NCBI GenBank assembly: GCA_951799425.1
Contig: OX637393.1
Location: 13,312,744-13,376,743 of the forward strand
DNA from: Ilex aquifolium
Lineage: Eukaryota; Streptophyta; Magnoliopsida; Aquifoliales; Aquifoliaceae
Length of the DNA stretch: 64,000 bases
Reading direction: 5' to 3'
A model generated the notes under the pieces. That model was not told the DNA's origin. It worked only from the letters and a program-made list of their open reading frames with translations, and did no database searches. The position numbers and the translations under genes are program-made. Positions 32,070 to 44,200 of this stretch are shown here, piece by piece. Every line of letters starts with the position of its first letter. Position 1 is the stretch's first letter.

Positions 32070-34722
32070 CTAAGTTTCTGGAGGGGGAGTAATTGAAGGA
32101 TCTCGCAGCTCAGTAGATGAGCCCTCAGCAACAGAAGCAAAGGAAGAGCTTCCAGAAATGCCTTGGGTCCTTGCTTCCGTTGATTCCGGATCTTGAGCAA
32201 GGGCTTCAGTCACCAAGTCGACTGAAAATGGTGCAAAAACAGGAACAGCAGGATCTACAGCAATGAGCTCAAGAGTCGCCGTTGGAGGCTCAGGAAGCAC
32301 GATAAGAGCCCCAGAAGTCCCAGAGGCAGGTATGTCTTGACTCAAGGCTGCAGCTGAGGGAACCGAGACATCCTCCTCATCATCAGAGACAGACTCTTCC
32401 ATTTATTCTTCGGTGGGGATAGAGAAATTGAAGTCAAGGTCAGGGAAAGCTTTGACAGCCTTGCGCCTAAAGGTAAGCCATCCAGTAGCCCACAATGTGG
32501 TGGCCTCATCTCTTAGCTCAGCAATCTCCTTCTCCCTCTGTTGGACCAAACCTTTCTGCTCCTCGAGCTCTTCGCAGAGCTTGCCGTTAGCCTCGTTGAG
32601 GGCGAGATAATCTTGATTGACCTGGCTGAGCTCTTTCCTGGCATCAAAAGCCTCTTGGCTAGCTTTGGACCATGCCTCAACCTTAAGCTGCAGGTCCTCC
32701 TTAACTAACCTTAGCTCATCTCGAGCTTTCTTCTCCCCTTCCTCAGCTCTGACCTTGACGGTTAATGTGTGTTTGAGGTCGGAGGCTTGCTTCACCGTTT
32801 GCTCTTTGAGGCTCTCCACCTGAGCCCTGAGGTCTTCATTCTGAGCCCTGAGGTTTTCGTTCTCAAGGGATAATTCAGAAACCTTGACTTTATACGTTTT
32901 CAGAACCTTGAAAGAGCTCTCTTGAGACCGAACCCGGTGCAACAGACCTTTCGCATGGAGGGCAGCCTGAGAATATAAAGTTCAGTAAATTGCGCCAGAT
33001 CACTAAATAAAAACAAGTAAAGGGGGGAAAATACTAGCACTTACAGTAGCTGCTCCCTGAAGAGCTGAAGAGATGGACTCCTAAAGGGGCATAGAAGCGG
33101 CCTTCAGGACATCAGACTCAGAAAAAATAGAAGAAAGAGCTCCTGCAGCAAGATCCATGTTGTCAAAAAAATCCTCGTATTCTCCCTCAGATTTTCTCTC
33201 TTTCCCAGAAGCAGTGTATGAGAACTTTCTGGGTTGGAGATCAGGGATCACTCCCAAAGCTTTCTCAACCTCAGAAGAGGAAGGGGAAGCCTGATCTCCC
33301 ATTTGAGCAGACACCAACCCAGGATGGGCCACCGGAGGGGAAGGAGGAATGGCAATTTGAGGGGTGCCGGATGAGGAAGGCGGTGCCTTATTGGGAACCA
33401 GTTCTTTGGTAGCAGAGGGGGGTGAAGGCACCTCCAACCTGGGGATTTTAGCCCGGGTGTTTGGACCACTCCCAGAGCTAACCCGAGCCTTGCGCTTGCC
33501 AGATCTGCCTCCTTTCAACAGTTCCTCAACCTTAGCCTGAAGCTCCTCTGGAGTAGACTTCATGGTAGAAGGACCTGGAAGGTCTGAATAGAACGAGGAG
33601 TAGTAAAAAGAAGAGGAAGAGAAGGAAAGATGATGAAAAAGGAAGAGAAAGAAAGTGACAATGAAATTACCTTCTTCAGCCCCTAAAACAGATAATGGAA
33701 TAGCTAGGGTCACCGCCGGAGGACTCAGACCTAGCTTCACCAAATTTCGAGACTCAATCAGGTCGGCGTACCTCTGTGGCTTAATCTTCCCCAACTTCAC
33801 TAGCACCTTCTTATCTTCAAGGCTGAGCTCAGGACGACCACCTGAAAAGAAGAAAGTGTGCAAATAAGAGAAAAACAAGAGGTCTATAAGTTCCAGATCA
33901 GAACTCAGTCGACTCAAGTGAAGACTCACCCAAGTTGTCTGGTTCTGTCCAAGCCGTAGGGGTACCAAGAGTATCTGTCTTATCAGCAGGATTGTACTCC
34001 CAATTGGTACCCCCAATGTAAAAGAAATATTTTTTCCACGCTTTGTGAGAAGAGGGGAGGTCAGTAATAATTTTCTTAACTTTAGTTCGCTTGGAAATAT
34101 ACAGAAAACCTTTAGCGGATGTCAGTTTGACATTGAAGAGCTCCATAAGCAGAGAAATGCTAGGAACCCTGAGTTTATGCTTCTTAAAGATGACTAAGAG
34201 ACCAACCATGACACCATAGAAGTTGGGAGAAATCTGGGAAGGGCATACATGGAAATGTTGCAGAACAGCCTTGATGAAGGGATGTAGAGGAAAGCGAAGA
34301 CCGTTCTCAAAGGCGGCAAGAAAGAAGCAGACCCTATTGCGTACTTGCTCTACATAGTAGACGGATTTATCTGGACACCAGGGTTCAACCCCAGGAGAAA
34401 AACCGTATCGAGCCTTATAAGCTCTCATTAACTCAGGGGCCTCTCTACTGTAGCCCACAAACTCGGCATGCCTGAAGGCAGACCCCAAATATGAGGTCTT
34501 TTCTTCAACCCCGACTCCACTCACCTTAACCTTGCCTTTATCTGGTCTGGGGGGCATGGGAGAAGAAGTAAAGGGAGGTTCCTCGGTGCCAGCCTCGGCC
34601 TCTCCAGCCTCCACATCGGGAAAGTTATCAATCTCATCGCCAATATCCCCCAGATCGGTGTCCTCAGATCGATCCCCTAATAGGGAAACAGAGGAACGAG
34701 TAGCACCAGAAGAAACAGACAT
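32070..34722 (-). pseudogene. Antisense gene X of element 2: four-exon Transposase_28-like protein, two nonsense codons
   Basis: Exons: 34722-33930, 33841-33671, 33583-33045, 32966-32070; joined length 2400 bases, 800 codons in one frame. Donors GTGAGT, GTAATT, GTAAGT; acceptors TTTCAG, ATTCAG, TCTCAG. Exon order, phases and domains match the composite copy: MSVSSGATRSS start, acidic linker, FPLHP and FHVCPSQISPNFYGV, GTNWEYNPAD, Ser/Pro-rich exon 3, long coiled coil and acidic tail in exon 4. Premature stops at 33083-33081 and 32405-32403 differ in position from those in the other copy, so the common ancestor was probably intact. An upstream in-frame Met at 34929 is possible, but the MS start is the one shared by both copies. 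Confidence 0.7.
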
Positions 34723-35368
34723 ATTTGGGCAAGAAAAGGGAAGATTAAAGGAACGGTATAGAGGAGGAATACTACTCAAACTTTCCCTAATAACCCTAGG
34801 GTCAGCACAGTAACTCCCAACAGCGAGTACGCGCACGATGGAACTCCAGTCCACGAAATGGGGAAGGGGAGACAGGCAACAATCACGAGACCAGAAATAG
34901 AAGAACCTATGGGCCCAAAAACGCAGCAACCACCTAGAACACAGAGGGTTCAGAGTTGGAAAAATCTAAAAAAGGATAGGGAAAACGTACCTAGAGGGGG
35001 AAGAGCAGCGAACAACAAATCCGGAACCGAATCAAGAGGGGAAGCACTGCTAAGCCTTCGAATCAGACACAGAAAGGCCGATTTTGGGCAAGAGTCAGAG
35101 AGCTTCAAGACTGTGGCTCAAAAATTCACAGAGGCAAGGAATTCGGAGAAGCAGAGGAGAAGATGAACAGTGCAAAGAAACGGTTCAGGTAGCCGTTTTG
35201 GGTATTTAAAGCTTGAAAGACGTGGGCTGAGGCATGCGCGGGAATCGAGGAGAGTCATGATTGCTGCAAACCGTCAAAAGTCTTCAAGTCACGTGCCAAA
35301 CCAGGGGCAGCCACATGCAGATCTAACTCGATTTGGGGAAGCATGTCAGCCCCTGCCTAAGCCGACTT
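34723..35368. other. 5' region of antisense gene X in element 2
   Basis: Counterpart of 14827-15464: leader and candidate promoter. No additional gene is supported. Confidence 0.4.
35212..35221 (-). promoter_or_regulatory. Candidate TATA box for antisense gene X of element 2
   Basis: CTTTAAATACCC on the minus strand, identical in sequence and surroundings to that at 15310-15301. Confidence 0.45.
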
Positions 35369-35390
35369 AAGACAAGGGCTGGGGGGCAAC
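35369..35390 (+). promoter_or_regulatory. Polypurine tract of element 2
   Basis: AAGACAAGGGCTGGGGGGCA followed by AC directly before the 3' LTR. Confidence 0.7.
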
Positions 35391-36075
35391 TGATGATATC
35401 TAAAGTAAATCCAGACGCGAGCTTAGATAGTAAGCTCAGCTCGGGAGCTCAGGTAAAGTAAACAGAGCTCATCCAGCAATGGTCTGAGCTCTGCCAGCTG
35501 GCACTAGAGCTCCCAGCTGAAGACACGAACTGAGAAATAACGAGAGGGCAGCAAAATGACAGCAGATACCCTCGTAATGGGAATTAAGCCAATCCAAGGC
35601 GAGAAACCCGTTGTCAACCAGGATCCTCTCCTAAAACCAAGGAAAGGATCCCATGATAAAAGGCAAAGAACTCGCCATTCGGAGCCAGCCATAAGAAGTT
35701 TAGGTAACCCCGAGATTATAGATGAAGATAGGGCACGATCCCTTCGATAAAGGAGGTGATTTCGAATTAGAGGTAAGCATGAGGCTATAAAAAGGAGGAC
35801 AAGCCCCCATTGAAGGGGACGAGAAAACCCTAATACCCAAAATACTCTACTGTAACTCGTTCGATTTAATCAATAAGAAAGAGAGGAGCCAGAGACTCCA
35901 TTGCAGAGTGGACTAGCCGAGCTCAGGCCGGTGAACCACTGTAATCTTATTATTCTCCCCTTTCCCCAATTCCCAAAGCATTAACCCGCTCTATCAAGCA
36001 CGAGCCTCGTAGCTCAGACGCTGTACTTAGCTCTACGCAGATCGATCATATCCAACAATCCTGCTCCATAGCTCA
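35391..36075 (+). repeat. 3' LTR of element 2, last 22 bases missing
   Basis: Matches the 5' LTR with about six differences but stops at ...CATAGCTCA. The 5' LTR goes on for 22 more bases to CACCGTCA. The following flank starts TGGTAGGTAATTTGCCAAG. TATA box at 35784-35793. Confidence 0.9.
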
Positions 36076-37186
36076 TGGTAGGTAATTTGCCAAGAAAAAA
36101 AAAAAGATATGTAAATTGGAGATATCCTTCCCATTTGCATTGAATCCCATCCAATCAATAGGCTTATTCTCCTTGTCTTAATTAACAGGTTATCCCTCTT
36201 GGTTTAACATGCCGCATATATAATTCTTCGAGTCAATTACTATTGAGAATCATATAACATATTGCAAAAATATAGAATCAAAGACATACTTTAATTTGCT
36301 TTAACCTCGAAACTTTTGAAAAATGTTCCACGTACTTTAGAATCCAAAAATCATCTTTTGTTTGATTGCTTGAACAGTTTAGTATTTTTACATAAGATGA
36401 ATCAACACCGAATTTTCACAGCACAAAAAACCTTTCAACTTTATGTACGAAGACAGAGAAACAAAGTAGGAGACTTTAACGTTAGGAATTTCATCACCTG
36501 TAAATTGGTTGTCTTTGGGTTTAGATAGACAATCAATAGATGTCTTGGGAGGGAGATGCCCATTAATGACTTAACAGATATCTTTTGGGTGTAAAGGACA
36601 CCTCCAAGAATCATGTCCCTTGGGCATTATTTGATTGGGTTGACCCACCATGGCGCCCCGATTTGGGTCCATGACTCAAACCCAATATTTAACAATTACT
36701 ATATCATTGTACCTTTTAAACATTACTATTAAATTATTTCTTGATTTAGTATGAAAATTGGTTTAAAAGTGTGTTTGCAAAACACGATTTCAATATTTTA
36801 GTAAAAATATATATTTGAAATTCCATTCTATGTTAAATAATGTAGATTAAGATCACTTTTTTTTTTTATATATAACAACAATATATTAAGAAATAAGTTA
36901 GAATACTTACTTACCGAAAAAAAAGTTAGAATATTTTACTCAATTCAACAAAACTTTTATCCTAAGTATTTTGGGTTGATTAGGTGAATGTTGTTAAAAA
37001 AAAGGAAGTTAATTTTCACTAAATTAATGTTTATGTCCTCTGCTTATTCTTTTCACATTTGGCTCTCTCACATCGTTACATTCTTTATAAATTGTTACCT
37101 CTAGGAAAAGTCCTTCCCTTAATTTTACTAGCATTTTTTCACTTTAGTTACTCTCTCATTCCCAGCATACTCTACATGAAGTTACT
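36076..37186. other. AT-rich intergenic DNA
   Basis: No gene, clear repeat or transposon terminus recognised, except that the first 20 bases are an imperfect inverted copy of 20690-20709 (see findings). Confidence 0.5.
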
Positions 37187-37194
37187 CTCCCACC

Positions 37195-39175
37195 CAAGCC
37201 CGATCCTAGGCATAGGCCATTAAAGGGCTGCCTAGGTCCTCAGTTCTAGAGGGCCGTCAAAAAATTTAGTCCAAGTATATGAGACATTTTTTTTTTTTTT
37301 TTGGAAAATTGAGTATGGGTATATTTTTAAGTCTTATTTGGATATAAGTTCTCAATTTTAACATATAATCATTTAAGTCCAAAATAAGTGTAAAAAATTG
37401 TAAGTAAGTACACTTTTCAATTTTTTTTTTAATATTGTTTAATTATCTCTGTCTTGATTCATGCATAATTGATATGAAAATTTTGAAAAGATTCTTTTAC
37501 AGTGTTATTGTGATATATACAACCGTTTGAATTTTAAAAACCTTATATCAATTCATTTGGTATTATCCATTTGAATCAAAAGTTTTTATTCTTCAACATT
37601 TCAGTTTTCTTCAAAAAAAACTTTTTGTTTTACATAGTATAGCATGTAGTAATTTTTTTTTTGGTGTAGCGAGATTTTGGCTTCTTCTTCACCATTTTAG
37701 AGGTTTTTTTTTTCTCTTCTACCCCGACAAAAATTGCTCAACTAAACGCACTGGTTTTTTTTTTTTTTTTTATGAATCGAATTCTTTTTGAAAAAATGTA
37801 ACAATATAAAAATTAAACAAGTTACTCAAAAATAATGTGACAACATATTAAAAAAATATGACAAGATACTAAAAAATAATGTAACAATATATTAAATGAT
37901 GTGACAACATATTAAAAAAAATGTGGCAAGTTCCTAAAATTTGTTATTTAAAGATTACAAAATTTAAAAACATCAAATCTTGAAAATCATGATTCCGAAA
38001 ACAATTGAACCGAAAATCTTGTTTTGATTCAAAAATTTGGAATGGGCGAAATCAATTGCTTTTCGTTTAAAGATTGAAACGGATTCCGTGTTTGATGGCA
38101 GTGGAGAAAGATTGGCATGATTCAATGAGACGTCTTTTGAGTTTCCATAACCAGTTTTTGTTGTTTCGGTGAGTGTTGTTAAAGAGTATTATAATAATTT
38201 TCATTCAAAGTGAACTTTTATCCAATTTTTTTTTTTAAATGTACTTTTACTCTAATAAGTCCTATAAAGTGTACCAACTTCTAAAGTACTTTTTTTTTTT
38301 TTTTGGAGTTTTAGATAACACCCAAATTTTTAGGACCCAAATCAATGTCTAGCCTTGTTAAGCCCAAAAATACTCTTCAATTGGTTAAGCCCAATAAAAG
38401 TCTTAAAAGAAGGACTCTAGTATAAATATTAAATCTGATTCTACCCACAAAAAAATCTTCTGCTCACGACTCTCTCTCTCTCTCAACGTCTCTCTTGCAA
38501 CTCAATGTCTCTCTCTACTCTTCTCTCTCTCTCTATTACTTTATATATGTTGTCGGTCAAGCTCTTTCTTCAATTAATTTTTTTTTAACAATTTAAAACA
38601 TATGAAAATATTTTTGGATTTTTATTTAGTTTTGAAAAATTAAAATTTTTAGATAAAGATAATTTGCAAAACCATTCTCTTAAACTTGAAAATTTTCTAA
38701 AACATGATGTGTCTACTGATTGATGACTTAGATTTACTTTCAGAATTAAAAATTTTAAAAATTGAAACCAACAATTAAATTGAAACACTAAACTACAAAA
38801 AAAAAATAGATTTTTTTCCTAATGTATGCATTGCTCATAGAATTTTGTTAACAATACCAATAACAGTCAATTAGTTGATTTAGGAAAATATCTTTCAAAA
38901 TTTAACTTGATAAAATCTTATTGCGGTCAACTATATCTCAAGAAAGATTAAATTGATTAACTATATTATCAATTGAGAAATATTTATTGACAAAACTTGA
39001 ATATAAGAATTTGACCAATATTTTTGCTTCTCAAAAAATAAAAAAAATAAATTTAAAAAAAATAAAAAATTAAATCAAGATAATTAAATTTAATATACAT
39101 ATTAATACACAAAATATAAACAGAGCTCTGTATAAAATTTTTGCCTAGGACCCCGTTTACGTTGGGCCGCCCCAG
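37195..39175. mobile_element. Non-autonomous hAT element (2.0 kb)
   Basis: Flanked by the perfect 8-bp duplication CTCCCACC (37187-37194 and 39176-39183). It starts CAAGCCCGATCCTAGGC and ends GGGCCGCCCCAG, whose complement CTGGGGCGGCCC is a degraded partner to the left end. The terminal zones carry the GCCTAGG and GAGGGCC words common in a plant hAT group. The interior is AT-rich, with T-runs and an imperfect GTGACAACATATTAAA repeat at 37795-37935. There is no transposase frame, so it depends on another element for movement. Confidence 0.75.
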
Positions 39176-39183
39176 CTCCCACC

Positions 39184-40599
39184 TCAGTTATCCTGCCTCC
39201 TATTTTGCAGTGTGCTTTTTTTTTTTTGAATTCCTTTTAAATGCTTTAACTGCTTCTACAGTGGGAGAAAATATTCAATGCAATGGTAGATGGTATGACC
39301 AATCAATAATAAAATTCTAAATGGGTAAAATGAACCTCACTTGAGTAGTTGTTAACTTACATGGAAAAAGATTTGATAGTTATTGATTTTTATGAACGGA
39401 TAATTATTGGTTTGTGTGTGATTCACTTTCTTATTTGTTTAAACATTATTGATTGATGATATCACGTGACAATGCTAATGTAGTATCACTACTACATTGA
39501 ATATTTTTCTCTAACGTCGATACGTTGGGCACCCATGGGATTCTAACCTCTGGATGTCTGTTCGTTTGCCAAACTTTATTTTGTGTGTTTGTGTGTGGAC
39601 TTTTTTGTTTGCTAATTTTTTTTTTCAAATCTCTATTCTAAATAATGTGACACAGTTTTTTACCATAAGATAAGTGAAACTTTAAAGATAGAAATTGCAC
39701 CACATCATTTGTGATGGAAGATTTAATAAAAAAATTTAGTAAATATTTTTCTTTTGTCTGGGGGTGTTGAGGGTGGGAGGAGTCTGGGTGCAATATATAG
39801 CATTTACGTAAGAAATGGTAGTTGACATTTTCAAAAAATTTATAGTCAAAGCGTTACTTTTTATATTGACAAAGTTAAAAATTACAGTTAAGGAGGTGTA
39901 TTTAATTTGAAAGTTTAAATCAGAAGAGGGTGCAGTGAAGTTTCAGAATCGAGAGCGGGTGTCATTAAATTTAGACCTAATTAGAGGGGGTGTAGATGAA
40001 ATTTTCCCTAAAAAATTTAATAGGGTGTAAATTGATATTTGTGAGGTGGAAACACTCCCACCCAACTAGATATCATGGCACTCGGGCTCCACAATTCACC
40101 TTCAAATTCCAACAAAGAAATTTTTTTTAGTGAGTTATACACACAATAACGAGTGAAGTGTACCCTAATAAAAAGTTATGTAGGACACACAAATTAACTT
40201 TTTCCAGAAAAAAATTTAAAATTCTTTTTCTGATATGGCTTCTTTGTACATCCGTTTACCTAACCCAAACTAGAAGCATTGTGATAACCTGGAAAATCAT
40301 CCAAATCTCTGAATTCTGAAGCCAAGGGCCTGACCATGATCTAGATTTTAAAACTAAGGCTAAGGTTCTAAACTTGTTACCCTTTCCCACTTCTTTTAAA
40401 TTGGTTATTTTTGAAGTCATAGAATCTTGCTTGGGCAAGTCACACCAGGCCCACCTTCGTAGAGTAAATTCCAAATACGTAATTATTATCCGATAATTAT
40501 AGTTATCAGTCAAAACCCGCAAAAGACGAACCTAAGATGTTCCTGTTTATGATTTGCCTCAAACTCAACGCCACACTCCGGTACTATCAAAGTTTGTCA
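39184..40599. other. AT-rich intergenic DNA downstream of AGO2
   Basis: No gene. The part from about 40230 to 40530 is similar to 56280-56800 and 59040-59130 and belongs to the duplicated AGO2 flank. Confidence 0.5.
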
Positions 40600-40866
40600 G
40601 TGACTAGTGAAACTCTCATTCAATACAGTAAATGGAACCCATCAGAGCAGGTGATCTCCAGGTAAAACTCCATGCAATGAAACTAATCCACACACAACAT
40701 ACGGAATCAAGCATAACAGAGCTTTACAAAGGAAAAAAAAAAACAGCATAACAGAGCATTTTCATATGAATACCTTTTTTAAAAAGAAAATATGATTTCC
40801 AAAAACAAAAAAAAAATACAGACATAAATTTTATTCTGAGAAACAACCCAAGGACCGGGTCCCTTG

Positions 40867-40872
40867 TTTATT
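40867..40872 (-). terminator. Candidate polyadenylation signal of the AGO2 gene
   Basis: AATAAA on the minus strand, about 400 bases after the stop codon. The same signal in the same context occurs at 63560-63555 in the duplicated copy. Confidence 0.45.
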
Positions 40873-41272
40873 ATCCATAGCTTGAGCAATACATTCAGAC
40901 AAACACATCAAACCCAGTAACATCATGCTCCTACAACTGCTTAACCCACATGGTAGATTAGGAAGACCTCAAACACACACAAAGATCCAGAAAACACACA
41001 GTACTCATAGCCTAGTTAACAGTGGTTGTACCAAGCCTCTCGTTTTACATGGCTCCAAGAACCATGGGAACAGGCAGCACAAAGACATGAACCCCAGTTA
41101 GATTCATGCACAAAGTGTTCACATGAAACCCCGTTAGATTCACGCACAAACTCCTTAACTAGTGCTTAGGAAAGGAGATTTGATTTGCGTTTGGGCATTT
41201 CCAACAGTGAATGGTATAATCTCCTTCGCTACTGGGTATATGGAAGGAGATCTAGACAGCCATGTTGGCTGC

Positions 41273-44200
41273 TCAAACAAAAAACATGACATTCTGGAGG
41301 TCCGGGTGCAGTTTGTAGAACCTCTCGTTAAGTGGAGCAGCAGACGAAGAAGACGATGATGTACGAGAAGATGAAGATGATACTGAAGGAGGAGCCGAGA
41401 ACTCCATCACCACCTCTTGAAACATACGTCCCCTGTATGCAACAAGGTCAGCATAGTACACTGGAGGCACAAGCGAGACAGGCTTGGTGCATCGCGCATA
41501 GGTGAAGCACAAGTTATATATCAGCCTCTGTAACTGATCAGATGTAAAGTTGTGCTCATCCCAGAGGACATAGTAGTGCGTAGGCTTGCTTGTCCCAAGG
41601 CTTCCATAATGGCTGCAAAGATAAAAATCAAACTCGAAGGGATGAACAATTGTTGTATCCACAACTGTTCCTGGAGGCACATTTCTAGATTCACCTCCAT
41701 CCCTCTCATTCTCAAGAAACAGGCGGGTCTGGTGTCGCTTCTGGGCAACAACAAGAGTAATAGTTGGGCGGTAATGTTCCTCATATATGGCCCTCTTCAG
41801 ATCAAGTAACTCTTCATTGAGAACCATATCAAACTGGCCTTCACTTACACCATCACGGAAAACCACAATTTTCATTGGCTTCATTCGGTTAAGCTGAGCG
41901 TAAGTGTTGACTAGATCCAAACACATGGTCCCAAAATTAAGAATCTTCTCCTTCCGGTGGCTTTGGGGGCAAACCCGAGCAGCGTAGCGATTGGCAGCAG
42001 GCCAATTCATTGTCGCAACCACTGCGGCTATTGATGGGCATGTTGAATTCAATGCACCAGGGTGGTTGACATCAGCCCCAACAAACATAACAGGTTCTCC
42101 ACCCTCAAATCGAGGGAGCCGTTCGATAAGTTCTACATTGCTACCCCCAAGCTTGGCATTAATCTTGAGAGCAAGGTTTGCAAGATACTGATCCTTACCT
42201 TTGTTTGCTTCACTTGCCAAGCAACATTGAGTAACTATTCCAACCTGGGTCTCAGAAACCCATTTAAGATGCTTGTAGCCGGGATGCCTAGCAGTCATCA
42301 CACAAACAACAATTTGCAATCGGCCCTTACATTTCCCACTAGCCTCCTTAACTACACCTTCAAGAAGTTCTTGAAGCCCATTGACACTAGAGAATTCACG
42401 CATGCTGACAAAACGACATGCAACAGGCTCCTCCATGCGGATCCCTAGATTTCTGAATCTATTTCTCAGATTGTGAATGAAATTCCCAACATTCAGTTTA
42501 TAACGATCAAATGAACTGAAATCTACTAAGGCCCATCGCTCGACTGGTATGCCTTCAACCATAGATTTCCCAAGAAGATTCCAATGACACTTCTCCCTGT
42601 CAACTTTTACTATATTCAACTTGCCACTGGGAGTACCTAGCCTCAAATCAGGTGGCTGGATGACACGACTTAACACCCTTGTCATGTTGTTCTCAACTGC
42701 AATATCAAAATTTCGAGCGACCTCTCTGCACAGACCCAATAAAGCAATTTACATATCCCATATCAATAGAAGCAACATACGTGACCAAACTAAAGATTCA
42801 GTATGAAGGCAGTATTTGCAACCACACAATTCACACACAGCAAATTTCATCAAATGGAAAACAAAGTTCAAGTAATTCCAAGCTGGTGGTTGTAATGCAA
42901 TAAACTCAGGTTCCCATATATACTAATGGTCATGATAAGCTATAACAAGTGAGATTGGGAACCTAATCAATTATTGAATCAAGCATACTATTACGAGAAG
43001 GTCCTTAATAATGCTATTCTAGTGACAGTCCTAAAAATAAAATGAATCTCAGTTCTGGGGGTACAGGTTCATCAGACAAATAGTCAATATTAACACCAAT
43101 TTCTCCAACATTTTACATAATGCCATGTCATGAAAATAGTGGAATATCAGCAATCTGAGCCACCAAGAAATTGCGTAAGACAAAGTAGTATTTGATCCTC
43201 ATGAAGTAGTTGAGGGCTTTGCGTTGTGGGCTATCGAGAAATACTTCAAAAATGGAGTTTTTTTTCCCAAAAATGGCTTGACTTGAAGATTATAATTCCA
43301 AGTCAAATGCACCACAAAAATGTTTGAGCATCCAGGTTTAACTCATTCCTGGTGGCATCCATAACTAGAAACAACCAACCACCTGCCAACCACAAGGTAT
43401 TCCCAACCAAGCAGACTTTTCATGCGAACTATGAGAATCAAGGATCATTTTAAGAAAGAATATTGAAAATATTACAATCTAAATCATGCCACCAAAAAAT
43501 AAAAAAGCAGCTTTAAGTTAAATTATGCAACAAGAAAGTAGAGGCTCAAGAAACACTGAAACGCCTTTTATCATGCAACAAAAAGATAGAGGCTTAGAGT
43601 AAAATTATGCAAAAATGTTTATAGAGAAACAACAGTTTATACACTACACAATATATTATATGAATAAATAGAGATATTAATTACAAATACATACCCACAA
43701 GGTCCATCCCCAGCTCGAACCATCTCACAGATGTTGTTCTTTCTTTCCTTCGGTGGAGCCAGCGATATATTCTTCAAGAACAGGCCAGTGTCTTTATCCA
43801 GCTGCTCCTTCGGGTATCTCTGCCCCTCAACCAAAACACAGAATTCCATAGGGACATAATTTATCTTATTACTTTTTCCTAGATTTAAACAGGGTATATC
43901 CTTATAGATAACTTCCTTGTTATATTTCTCCCTGAAATACTCGACAATGCCAATATCCCTAGGTGGATGCTTGCCCTCTGGATCTTCAAGACTGAATGTA
44001 GTGTCTCGTGCATTTTTATTGGTCAAGCCTGCAATAGTGTACTTCTGCTTGGTCATACGGTGAGTTACAGTAACTTTCAATCCTTTTAAGACACTTGTCA
44101 CATCTCTTATTAACCTTTTTACATCATTTACTTCTTGAAAACCCCTAACATGCTCCTTAAGGAAGTCTATGACTGGCAGTCGCTTGCGAAATGCCAACAC

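Larger units (their letters stand above)
20719..36075 (+). mobile_element. Tat-lineage Ty3/gypsy element 2 (15.4 kb including nested solo LTR)
   Basis: Normal order: 5' LTR, PBS, gag-protease-RT-RNaseH-aRNH-integrase, 55-bp array, antisense genes Y and X, polypurine tract, 3' LTR. The two LTRs differ at about six sites over 685 bases, so insertion is recent. The 3' LTR lacks its last 22 bases and no target duplication is visible (GGATC on the left, TGGTA on the right). Confidence 0.92.
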
